DNA from: Pseudomonas donghuensis
Lineage (GTDB): Bacteria > Pseudomonadota > Gammaproteobacteria > Pseudomonadales > Pseudomonadaceae
Length of the DNA: 42,187 nucleotides
Reading direction: 5' to 3'
NCBI RefSeq assembly: GCF_000259195.1
Contig: NZ_JH650775.1
Span: 33,459 to 75,645 of the forward strand
Shown: positions 16,827-24,080 of the stretch, one piece after another
Layout: each line of letters starts with the position of its first letter
How positions within the stretch are numbered: position 1 is the stretch's first letter
Position numbers and translations under genes: made by a program
The notes under the pieces: model-generated
What the model saw: only the letters and a program-made list of their open reading frames with translations
Told to the model about the DNA's origin: nothing
Database searches by the model: none

Positions 16827-17201
16827 ATGCCGTTTGCACGAATTTCACTGCACCGGGGCAAGTCCGCCGAGTATTTACAGGCGTTGTCTCAGGGTTTGCA
16901 CGACGCCTTGGTCGAGAGCTTCGAAGTGCCGAAGACCGATCGCTTCCAGGCCATTCACCAACATGAGGTCGGAGAGCTGATATTTGATCCCCACTACTTG
17001 GGGGGGCCGCGTAGCCATGACTTTGTGCTAATCGCGATTACCGCTGGCCGTCCTCGAAGTGTTGAGACGAAACAGCGATTTTACCGCGATCTGGTCGAGA
17101 AACTGGGGCGGACGACGGGACTGAACGCGGAGGATGTCATGGTGGTGATCACCACTACGGCCAGTGATGAGTGGTCGTTTGGTGGAGGGCGGGGCAACTA
17201 G
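16827..17201 (+). CDS. Tautomerase-family protein
   Basis: This 124-residue protein is of the two-beta-alpha-beta tautomerase type (tautomerase_2). After start-Met removal, Pro2 of MPFARISLHRGKSAEYLQAL would be the catalytic base. FDPHYLGGPRSHDFVLIAITAGRPRSVETKQRFYRDLVEKL is typical of the family, as is the DVMVVITTTASDEWSFGGG ending. CCAGGAG precedes the ATG closely. It was probably co-transcribed with the decarboxylase that is now truncated. Natural substrate unknown. Confidence 0.88.
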   Translation: MPFARISLHRGKSAEYLQALSQGLHDALVESFEVPKTDRFQAIHQHEVGELIFDPHYLGGPRSHDFVLIAITAGRPRSVETKQRFYRDLVEKLGRTTGLNAEDVMVVITTTASDEWSFGGGRGN

Positions 17202-17403
17202 CCTTCGGGTGAGTGCAGCGCCTGTATTCCAAAATCGATAGCACCGGTAGCACATGCCGGTCAGACAGGCACAGCCTATTGGCGTACCTGCCAGTTTGGT
17301 TCAGCGCGCGTGCGGATGGTCGAGTACAGCCCTGGCTATTTGACCGATCACTGGTGTTGGAGGGGACATATCCTGTTGTGCCTGAAGGGTCGGTTGAATC
17401 CAC

Positions 17404-17463
17404 CGCCGAAAGCGGTCGGTCGCCAACGACTGCTTCCGGCCAAAAGCGCCCCTTGGGCGAACG
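17404..17463. repeat. Dispersed intergenic repeat, copy E
   Basis: GCCGAAAGCGGTCGGTCGCC and ACTGCTTCCGGCCAAAAGCG carry diverged forms of the repeat core in both orientations. The copy fills much of the geneless stretch 17202-17484; nothing else is seen there. Confidence 0.5.
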
Positions 17464-17484
17464 ATGAGCCCAGCATTTGCTGCA

Positions 17485-18132
17485 TTAACTAAAGTTCGGC
17501 TCGGTCAACACGTTGCGCCCTGACGGGCGCAATCGCATGCGAAAAAGATAATCACGAAGCTTGGATGTTTTTTTCAGCCATTGTGCACTGTCGGGCACGC
17601 GTTCCAAATAATCGAGCATCGGCGTCAGGATGGCGTCCGCCATGCTGTAGTCCGCCCCGCAGAAAAATTGCTGCCCGCCCAACTGCTTCTCCAGCAGCCC
17701 AAGTGTTTGGGTAGCCATTGGTTCGGCGGTCGCCACAGCTTCTCTATCGATAGGGCGTGACGGTTGCGCAGGTGAAACCAGCAATAAAAGATAACGACGT
17801 ATCAATCGATCATCGGCATACGTCGCCAAGGCAGCAGACCACTGATCGACCTTTACCCTCTGGGCCAAGTCTGCGGGTCTTAGGGATGCGTGCGCAAAGG
17901 CTTCATCCAGGTAGCGGCAAATGGTGGTTGTTTCGCTTACGCTCCGCTCTCCATGCAGCAATACCGGGACCTTGCCAAAAGGATGCAGTGCCTTGTGTTC
18001 AGGGCCGTGGAGCGTGATCGTTTTACCCTCCACGTGCATCCCGTGCGTGTAATCGAGCGCTTTCTCTTCGCAGTAAAGTCTGACACTACGCACGAAGGTG
18101 CTAAATCCAGGTCCCAGTATGTGCAATCGCAT
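17485..18132 (-). CDS. Glutathione S-transferase family protein
   Basis: This 215-residue protein has a thioredoxin-like N-terminal domain (GPGFSTFVRSVRLYCEEKALDY, FGKVPVLLHGERSVSETTTICRYLD, with the cis-Pro and the SETTTI glutathione-binding stretch). An all-helical C-terminal domain follows (FFCGADYSMADAILTPMLDYLERVP, the N-capping S/D motif). It should conjugate or reduce electrophiles with glutathione; substrate unknown. AAGGAG sits six bases before the ATG at 18132. It is divergent from a TetR gene with a shared palindrome. Confidence 0.9.
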   Translation of the reverse strand: MRLHILGPGFSTFVRSVRLYCEEKALDYTHGMHVEGKTITLHGPEHKALHPFGKVPVLLHGERSVSETTTICRYLDEAFAHASLRPADLAQRVKVDQWSAALATYADDRLIRRYLLLLVSPAQPSRPIDREAVATAEPMATQTLGLLEKQLGGQQFFCGADYSMADAILTPMLDYLERVPDSAQWLKKTSKLRDYLFRMRLRPSGRNVLTEPNFS

Positions 18133-18175
18133 GAGTAGCTCCTTGAGGGAAGAGTCGGCAATTCTGGTCGGTATG

Positions 18176-18199
18176 ACTTTATGTTCAAGAACATAAAGT
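18176..18199. promoter_or_regulatory. Perfect 24-bp palindromic operator between GST and TetR genes
   Basis: ACTTTATGTTC and GAACATAAAGT are exact inverted copies separated by two bases. A second pair, GTATGAC (18171-18177) and GTCATAC (18208-18214), surrounds it. The site is midway in the 113-base divergent gap and is very probably where the adjacent TetR dimer represses both genes. Confidence 0.85.
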
Positions 18200-18245
18200 C
18201 CCGTTTTGTCATACTCCCTCTCACGCTTTACTGAGGAGAAGACGT

Positions 18246-18812
18246 ATGCCCTGGCCTGCTACACAGCGCGCAACCACTCGACAGGTGATTTTGGATAGCG
18301 CAGCACGACTCTTCGCACTGGAAGGTTTCGAAAAAGTCAGTATCGACTCAATTATGGAGAGTGCCGGACTGACCCGGGGGGGCTTCTATAGTCATTTCGC
18401 ATCCAAAACGGAGCTTTACACCGAAGCGATTAGAAATGCCGCGAACGCGGGGGGCGCGATACTGGAACAGGCTGGTAAAGACGGTTTGCAGCAGGTAGTG
18501 AAAGACTACCTGCGCATGGACCATCGGGATGCAAGCCGTATGCACTGTCCGCTAGCCTTTATGGTCAATGATGCTGCTCAGCAGAACGGAGCCATCCAGG
18601 AGAGCTACACCCAAGTGCTCGAAGCTTTCATTGCACGTCTGGAATCCAGACTGAAATCGACGACAGAGACCGATACACGCCAGCATGCTTTGCAAATTGC
18701 CGTAGGGATGATTGGTGGCTTGGCACTAGCGCGAGCTGTGGCCGATGAGCAATTGGCACAAGAGATTCTCACAGCCTGTCAACAGGGGTGTTTGCAGCTC
18801 GTTGAGCGATGA
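18246..18812 (+). CDS. TetR-family repressor
   Basis: This 188-residue protein has the HTH VILDSAARLFALEGFEKVSIDSIMESAGLTRGGFYSHFASKTELYTEAI. The C-terminal half (DYLRMDHRDASRMHCPLAFMVNDAAQ, LQIAVGMIGGLALARAVADEQLAQEILTACQQG) closely follows the layout of the TetR protein at 639-1229: the YLRMDHRD segment matches its YLSREHRD segment. The two are probably related repressors of electrophile defence. Probable target: its own promoter and the divergent GST gene through the 24-bp palindrome. Confidence 0.88.
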   Translation: MPWPATQRATTRQVILDSAARLFALEGFEKVSIDSIMESAGLTRGGFYSHFASKTELYTEAIRNAANAGGAILEQAGKDGLQQVVKDYLRMDHRDASRMHCPLAFMVNDAAQQNGAIQESYTQVLEAFIARLESRLKSTTETDTRQHALQIAVGMIGGLALARAVADEQLAQEILTACQQGCLQLVER

Positions 18813-18840
18813 CATGCCTTAGCAAGCAACGAAACGACTG

Positions 18841-18930
18841 CACGGGGTCGATAGCGGTCAGTCGCGACGGCTGGTTTCAACCATAGCTGCCGGTGACGAA
18901 AGGCAGCAATCGGCCAGAAACAGCCGCTGG
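18841..18930. repeat. Dispersed intergenic repeat, copy F
   Basis: GGGGTCGATAGCGGTCAGTCG, then ATAGCTGCCGGTGACGAAAG, then GCAGCAATCGGCCAGAAACAG contain both halves of the repeat. This copy lies just left of the AT-rich island. Confidence 0.6.
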
Positions 18931-19035
18931 ACGGAGCGAAAGCAAATGAGTAGCTATGCTTGGTCTAAAGCCGGAACTGACTGAGCAAATTGGGCTTTCC
19001 GTCCAGGTGTATAAGCCCCTTCAGAGGAGACCGCC

Positions 19036-19398
19036 ATAACCGTCGTCGATCGCCTCAGGTATTTGCGCGTCGTTCTAGTTTTGGCTGGCCTCGCGTGCCT
19101 TGCTCTCTACCCTCTTATGTTGTTCTGGCCGTCTGGCTGGGCTTGGCACGTCGGTCACTCGGACTACCCGATGATGATCGTTGGCATCTACGCCGCACTT
19201 GGCGTGTTCTTGATCCTGGCCGCACGTTATCCATTAGCCAATCTGAGCCTAATCTGGTTCACTGTGTGGTCTAGCGCCGTACACGGAGGAATCATGGCTG
19301 GCGACGTGCCGGCGCTCTTCATCGTGGCGGTTGCCTTGGCCATCTTGACGCCCCGCTCGCAATTCGCCGCTCGGCCCCGGACACACAATGGGGACTAA
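19036..19398 (+). CDS. DUF6632-like small membrane protein with an ATA start position
   Basis: This protein of about 120 residues has three or four membrane segments: VVLVLAGLACLALYPLMLFWPSGW, MMIVGIYAALGVFLILAA, LIWFTVWSSAVHGGIMAG and PALFIVAVALAILTP. It resembles DUF6632-type proteins of unknown function. The good ribosome site AGAGGAG stands eight bases before ATA ACC GTC GTC at 19036, exactly where an ATG would be expected. The next acceptable start is TTG at 19063, without a ribosome site. ATA may be a rare start or a mutated ATG. Confidence 0.65.
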   Translation: MTVVDRLRYLRVVLVLAGLACLALYPLMLFWPSGWAWHVGHSDYPMMIVGIYAALGVFLILAARYPLANLSLIWFTVWSSAVHGGIMAGDVPALFIVAVALAILTPRSQFAARPRTHNGD

Positions 19399-19672
19399 GA
19401 GCAGGTTTGACTGTCAGGATAGAAACTAAAATCGCGTTTCTACGCAATTTTTTGCTCTGGTGATCAACCAACGCTGACAGATTTTGCGTAGCCACGCAGC
19501 CCTCAAGAATGTGTCCGCGTTTTTTCACCGCCTGGGACTTTTTCTGCCTGGCTACTTCAGACGAACCTTGGCGCGTGATAAACCAAAAATCGTCATGTAG
19601 CATAGACCAATGAGTAGTTCTACAGTCATCCCCTCACTACGCGCTTCTGCACCAACTCTAGAAGGTTTGTGA
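19399..19672. other. Gap before the Ycf46-type operon
   Basis: No credible gene is seen. A short inverted repeat (AGAAAC...GTTTCT near 19422-19442) and T-rich tracts are present. No clean sigma-70 promoter could be picked. The minus-strand frame 19319-19603 crosses the end of the previous gene and is probably not real. Confidence 0.4.
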
Positions 19673-20653
19673 ATGATAAAGACTATCCCGATGTGGAAAA
19701 TGGTAATGGCCACCGAAGGTAAGATAACGGCACTTGTAGTACTGGCATTCGTACCTGTTTTCATCGTTGGCGGTGCGTGGATGTTTCTTGAAGGGTTGCA
19801 AAATGGGCAAAATCGCCAGGCTGCAACGGGATTTTGTTGTGTGGTTTTTTTTGGTGCGTGCGCCCTGCTCTTTGCACCTTCAAAAAAATATATTCCCGGC
19901 AAAACATTTCAGGCTTATAGAAATAAAAAACTCAGTTCGCAGACGGCCATTAATTACGGTTACGGAATCATTGTTTTTATTTCCGCAGTTTGTGTCGCCT
20001 TTGAACCGAAAGACGCACTAAGCGCAATAGGCTATGGAGCATCAGGCATCGTTAGCCTTTATGTTCTATCAAAAAGCTTAAAATTTCACGCCGATATCGA
20101 TTTTTCGACAAATGAATATTTGGCAACCGAACTGGGATTTCCTGTCGGGGAGAAAATTCAGGTCAGCTACCAGAATTTTGATGCTGATGACGTTGATGTT
20201 GGTAGCAATGCTTTTGCCGCATCAGCGACAAAATTAATTGTAGCGTCATTTGATGGGCATCTTTGGGGAAAGCTGTCACGGGATCTGAATCAGATCTCGC
20301 ACATTGGCATCATTGGCGATAAAAATCAAAATTACTTCGTTAAATTGCAGTTCAATGATGGAACCGATGCGTTGTTGCGAATTGGACTCTATGCAAAGCT
20401 CACATCAAGTCCCATCCTGGTAATAAGAAGGTTGTTGGAAACGATTGATGCAAGTCTCCTGAGTGGTAGTGGTGCATCACAGGCAACCCAAAGACGTCGG
20501 GTAGTTGTCAACTCTGGAACTCCAACCGAGCGTTCGAAAAACGTTGCGCCTGCATCCATGGCGCCTGTGCGCAACATTGAGGTTGTCCCTGGCGTATTAA
20601 ATGCCACCCAGGACGCAGAAGAAGTTGCTCCCGGTCGCAAGCTGGAGCTTTAA
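19673..20653 (+). CDS. Membrane protein with PH-like cytoplasmic domain, Ycf46-operon subunit
   Basis: The 326-residue protein is not a recognised named family. Four hydrophobic segments lie at about residues 17-40, 50-68, 92-110 and 116-135. A soluble part of about 140-265 follows with ATKLIVASFDGHLWGKLSRDLNQISHIGI and FVKLQFNDGTDALLRIGLYAK. This strand pattern, a first-strand 'T..LI..SF.G' and a later 'L.F.DG...', is like that of bacterial PH domains. A charged, disordered tail follows. The ATG has AAGG upstream. It is the first gene of four that lie almost without gaps, in AT-richer DNA. Likely role: membrane anchor or sensor of the system (inference). Confidence 0.7.
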   Translation: MIKTIPMWKMVMATEGKITALVVLAFVPVFIVGGAWMFLEGLQNGQNRQAATGFCCVVFFGACALLFAPSKKYIPGKTFQAYRNKKLSSQTAINYGYGIIVFISAVCVAFEPKDALSAIGYGASGIVSLYVLSKSLKFHADIDFSTNEYLATELGFPVGEKIQVSYQNFDADDVDVGSNAFAASATKLIVASFDGHLWGKLSRDLNQISHIGIIGDKNQNYFVKLQFNDGTDALLRIGLYAKLTSSPILVIRRLLETIDASLLSGSGASQATQRRRVVVNSGTPTERSKNVAPASMAPVRNIEVVPGVLNATQDAEEVAPGRKLEL

Positions 20654-20655
20654 CA

Positions 20656-21288
20656 ATGTCTCATTGCACAAAGTTTGAATTTTCTTATGTTAATGAAGAA
20701 GCCATTGCCAAAGCCTTCGGTAAGTTGGACCTTAGCCCAACGACTGGTCTGGTCTCCATATTTGCCAGCGACTTCAGTAAAAAGGTGTTGAGCAAAATAG
20801 GCTATATGGGCAAGCAGCAATTTAGAGCTATTTGTGGCCAAACGGCTGATAAAATCAATCTATTTGTTTGCCAAATTGAGGAGGGCTCCTACAAGCTCCT
20901 CATCGAACGAGAAACTATTTCGGCCGGCGATGAAGCAATAATGGCTGATTTGGCTTTAAACTTTCAGAAAGCGTACATCAGCGTAGCCATCGATGAAACT
21001 ATTAAGCGCATAGACGCATCAGGTGTTCCTGCAAGAGTCAAAGAAACTTCTCAAGGGTTCGAGATTGAATTCGGACCTAACTACGAATACGGCATTCATG
21101 TCACCTTTACGGGCGATGAAATTACGGAGGAAGTGCACGGCGTGAAAGGCGACATTTGCACAAAGCTTACTGAAGAGCTTGAGTCTCTACTCTCTAGCCC
21201 TACTGCGGAACTTGTGACTGAATGGAAGCCGGAATATACCGTAGTCCATGAAGAGCAAACCCTTCAAATTCTCAGCGCGAACTTCTAA
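20656..21288 (+). CDS. DUF1257 (Ycf35)-DUF2997-like fusion protein
   Basis: This 210-residue protein starts MSHCTKFEFSYVNEEAIAKAFGKL, like the MSHFT......EAL.KAL start of Ycf35/DUF1257 proteins. Around residues 148-178 it reads IHVTFTGDEITEEVHGVKGD and then ICTKLTEELESLL, matching the short DUF2997 proteins (I.V....G.I..EV.GVKGxxCt.LT..LE). In cyanobacteria these two are, to my recollection, separate small genes near ycf46; here they appear joined. No enzyme motif is seen. The start is two bases after the upstream stop, with GGAG in the end of that gene. Biochemical function unknown for either domain. Confidence 0.65.
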   Translation: MSHCTKFEFSYVNEEAIAKAFGKLDLSPTTGLVSIFASDFSKKVLSKIGYMGKQQFRAICGQTADKINLFVCQIEEGSYKLLIERETISAGDEAIMADLALNFQKAYISVAIDETIKRIDASGVPARVKETSQGFEIEFGPNYEYGIHVTFTGDEITEEVHGVKGDICTKLTEELESLLSSPTAELVTEWKPEYTVVHEEQTLQILSANF

Positions 21289-21810
21289 ATGGACATCAAT
21301 GTACACCATATGGCGTTGAGCAGCGTTAACGGCCCCGGGTTGCGCTTGACATTATGGGTGCAGGGTTGTGCGCTGAATTGTAAGGGGTGCTTCAATCAGA
21401 GCACCCACGCTCGCGAAGCGAGTACGCTGATATCTATTGATGAATTGGCACAGAAGATAAATGCACTGGACATCGCTGGAGTTACCCTCTCTGGGGGGGA
21501 GCCGCTCGACCAGGCGCCAGCCTTGGAGCAATTAATAAATGCAGTCAATGGCGAGAAAAACTGGATACTTTACACAGGCTATACGCCAAAAGAGATATTC
21601 CAGAACGAAGCCATGATTCGTGTTGTTAAAGCCGTAGACTTGACGCTGGCGGGTCGGTATCGGCATAACGCGAGCCATCCCTATCAGCACAAACAGATTA
21701 TCAAAACCAGCGACAGAGTCGACATTGACTTTTTCCGCACTAGAAGAGTTGTCGAGTTTGTAGTTTCAAATTCTGGCATTACTAAAACCGGTCTTCCGAT
21801 GAGTGTATAA
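21289..21810 (+). CDS. Radical-SAM activase-like protein (NrdG-type)
   Basis: This 173-residue protein has the radical-SAM cluster motif C27-x3-C31-x2-C34 in QGCALNCKGCFN, SGGEP at 68-72 for S-adenosylmethionine, and WILYTGYTPKEIF, the size and layout of NrdG/PflA-like activating proteins. No glycyl-radical enzyme lies in the window, so its target is not an obvious NrdD. The start directly abuts the upstream stop (TAAATG) with no separate ribosome site, implying translational coupling to the DUF1257-DUF2997 protein. That linkage suggests it modifies or assembles a partner in this operon (inference). Confidence 0.85.
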   Translation: MDINVHHMALSSVNGPGLRLTLWVQGCALNCKGCFNQSTHAREASTLISIDELAQKINALDIAGVTLSGGEPLDQAPALEQLINAVNGEKNWILYTGYTPKEIFQNEAMIRVVKAVDLTLAGRYRHNASHPYQHKQIIKTSDRVDIDFFRTRRVVEFVVSNSGITKTGLPMSV

Positions 21811-21837
21811 CTCAGTTCAAGCGCAGGGATAACAAGC

Positions 21838-23448
21838 ATGAACCGTACCAAGCAGATAACAGATTACCTCAAAGCGCGCTATGCTATTTTGGTTATTGAA
21901 ACGTTCGAGGAAGAGCGTGCGCTCAATGAAATATCTGAAATCGCCAAGACACTTAGCCATCGTTTGTTTGTTTGGAACTCGACGCTGGGCGTCCAGATAA
22001 ATGGCGTCGTGGCCGGGGATAAAACCTTTGATTTGAAAGTAGCCTTGGACTTTTGCGAAGAAAAGGCGAAGGATGAAGGCAGCAAAAATATATTTGTTTT
22101 TTGTGATGCTCATAACTACCTTACCTCAAGTTCAAATCCCGTCTATCGTCGTCGACTTCGAGATTTAGCCATAAATATCCGCTCACGTGGCTATCGAAGC
22201 AATTGCATTATCGTGGCGCCCAGCTTTGAAATTGCCAATGATCTTCAAAAGGAAATCACGCTGATTGATTTTCCTTTGCCATCAAGAGATGAAGTTAAGG
22301 ATCAGATAAGTAATTTTGTTAATTCATGGCAAGGCAACAGTAGCGTCAATATTGATCTTTCCAGCGAAACCAAAGATAAACTCATTGATGCCGCTTTGGG
22401 TCTCACGGGATTAGAGATTGACAACAGCTTGTCTCGTTCATTGGTATCCAGCCTGAGTGTAAATGAAAATACCGTAAAAGACCTTCTTTCCGAAAAAAGA
22501 CAAATTATACGGAAAACAGGTATTTTGGAATATATCGACTCAACGTTAAATCTTGAGGATGTTGGTGGGCTGGCAACGCTTAAGAAGTGGCTTAATTTGC
22601 GTAGCCAGTGTTTTGGGCAGATGGCTCAGGAGTTCGGTGTCGGAACCCCGAAGGGTTTGCTCTTAACTGGAGTTCCTGGTTGCGGTAAGTCGCTAACGGC
22701 GAAATGTGTATCGTCGTCATGGAACATGCCGTTATTGCGTTTGGACATGGGAAAAATTTTCCAAGGGGTGGTTGGCTCTTCAGAATCCAATATTCGTTCC
22801 GCCCTACGTACGGCCGAAGCTATTTCGCCCTGCATCCTATGGATCGATGAAATTGAAAAAGGACTTTCCGGCTCTTCCGGAGGCGCATCTGATGGTGGCA
22901 CGGCCTCACGCGTATTCGGCACATTGTTGACTTGGATGCAAGAAAAAACGGCGCCTGTTTTTGTGTTTGCTACCGCAAACAACATCAACAGCTTACCTCC
23001 GGAGTTGTTGAGAAAGGGGCGATTCGACGAAATATTTTTCGTTGACTTCCCGTCGACATTAGAAAGAAAGAAGATTCTTGAAATACACCTCAAGAAGTTG
23101 AAACGTGACCCAGAAAAATTTGATTTGGATCGATTGGCTGCTCTAGGAGGTGAGCCGAATTTTGGTAAAGATATTGTGCTCTCTGGTGCCGAAATCGAAG
23201 CGTGGGTTGGGGACTCGCTGATTGAAGCGTTCTCACGGCGGATGAATGGCTCCGGTGATGTAAGCGACCTGACTATGGCTGATTTTGAAACTACCATTTC
23301 GCGTTTAGTACCAATGAGCAAAATGCGTAAAGACGAGTTTACAAAACTACGTGACTGGGCAAATCAAAATGCAATTAGCGCATCGGCTATGGTTGCCGGT
23401 CAGAATGATACGGAAACTCAAATCGGCGGCAGGCAAATTGATTTTTAA
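21838..23448 (+). CDS. ycf46: Ycf46-type AAA ATPase
   Basis: This 536-residue AAA protein has an N-terminal domain typical of Ycf46 (LKARYAILVIETFEEERALNEI, LRDLAINIRSR, LQKEITLIDFPLPSRDEVKDQI, IIRKTGILEYIDSTLNLEDVGGLATLKKWL). The AAA core follows: Walker A GVPGCGKS at 278-285, Walker B LWIDE ending at 338, and an arginine-finger region LLRKGRFDEIFF near 390-400. A C-terminal helical part follows. Ycf46 is known from plastids and cyanobacteria, where a role in carbon-dioxide use has been proposed, and from scattered bacteria. Here it would power a remodelling step for the operon partners. AGGG precedes the ATG. Confidence 0.88.
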   Translation: MNRTKQITDYLKARYAILVIETFEEERALNEISEIAKTLSHRLFVWNSTLGVQINGVVAGDKTFDLKVALDFCEEKAKDEGSKNIFVFCDAHNYLTSSSNPVYRRRLRDLAINIRSRGYRSNCIIVAPSFEIANDLQKEITLIDFPLPSRDEVKDQISNFVNSWQGNSSVNIDLSSETKDKLIDAALGLTGLEIDNSLSRSLVSSLSVNENTVKDLLSEKRQIIRKTGILEYIDSTLNLEDVGGLATLKKWLNLRSQCFGQMAQEFGVGTPKGLLLTGVPGCGKSLTAKCVSSSWNMPLLRLDMGKIFQGVVGSSESNIRSALRTAEAISPCILWIDEIEKGLSGSSGGASDGGTASRVFGTLLTWMQEKTAPVFVFATANNINSLPPELLRKGRFDEIFFVDFPSTLERKKILEIHLKKLKRDPEKFDLDRLAALGGEPNFGKDIVLSGAEIEAWVGDSLIEAFSRRMNGSGDVSDLTMADFETTISRLVPMSKMRKDEFTKLRDWANQNAISASAMVAGQNDTETQIGGRQIDF

Positions 23449-23501
23449 TCTGCGGTGATTTTTCGGTGGGTAAGGCTTTTCAGCAGAACCGAGTGCGCCC
23501 A

Positions 23502-23540
23502 GGGAAGAAAGGATGACTTTCGTGGCCAACATTTCTTCCC
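23502..23540. terminator. Inverted repeat after the AAA gene
   Basis: GGGAAGAAA (23502-23510) and TTTCTTCCC (23532-23540) are perfect inverted copies with a 21-base loop, 54 bases after the stop. The loop is long and no T-run follows, so it may be an mRNA-end structure or a site marking the island edge rather than a classical terminator. Confidence 0.45.
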
Positions 23541-23610
23541 TCGGAACAGAATTCCGAACCGCTAGATTTGGATATCTGTGAGCGGGATAGCTGTTGGCTC
23601 AAAGCGTGCA

Positions 23611-23672
23611 CGCGCGAACGGTTGCTTCTGGTCGTTTCCTGCCCTCGCCAAAGGCTGCTTTGGGTCCAGGTT
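23611..23672. repeat. Dispersed intergenic repeat, copy G
   Basis: GCGCGAACGGTTGCTTCTGG followed by AAAGGCTGCTTTGGGTCCAGG carries the same core as copies B and C. With copy F it brackets the AT-rich island. Confidence 0.55.
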
Positions 23673-23799
23673 GTGTGAAAACGGGCTGGAAGCAGTTAAC
23701 TAAACGCTATGCAAACAGATTCCATCTCTACCAACGCATTTTCACAAGCACCTACGAGATCTCGCACGCAGTAAAGTCTCCATCCCTTATCAACCCACT

Positions 23800-23959
23800 G
23801 AGTGGGCTGTCGATTCGCCAGCTAGGTGTCTGCGTTCGTTACCAGGTGATGATGATTCGCCCCAACCACCGGCCAGGCTCGGCGGCGGTGGATTTGTTCA
23901 GTGAGGCGCTGCGAACGCAAGCCCGAAAAATGAGCGATATCCTGGCAAAAGATTGTTGA
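23800..23959 (+). pseudogene. Possible C-terminal fragment of a LysR-type regulator
   Basis: The frame ending at the TGA in 23957-23959 reads QLGVCVRYQVMMIRPNHRPG, then SAAVDLFSEALRTQARKM. This looks like the final strand and helix of a LysR effector domain (..V..I.R..H.PS.A...F...LR). Nothing upstream continues it, because repeat copy G and non-coding sequence are there. Assignment is tentative. The rest of 23449-24080 holds only the inverted repeat and the dispersed repeat. Confidence 0.35.
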
Positions 23960-24080
23960 AAAGACCTTCACTTTATGTGCGATCTGGGGCCTTACGTTGG
24001 TGGATGGGACAGTTCGATGCGAGCCATGTACAGAAGCCGCGACCCCATTTAAGGATAATATCCAGACTAAAAACCTGACT

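Noticed and set aside
19552..19902. Minus-strand open frame over the start of the membrane protein
   Set aside because: The plus-strand frame has membrane helices and a four-gene context, and the antisense frame has no start support.
23502..23540. Attachment site of a mobile element
   Set aside because: The inverted repeat has no matching copy at the left edge and no integrase is present, so only a terminator-like structure is claimed.
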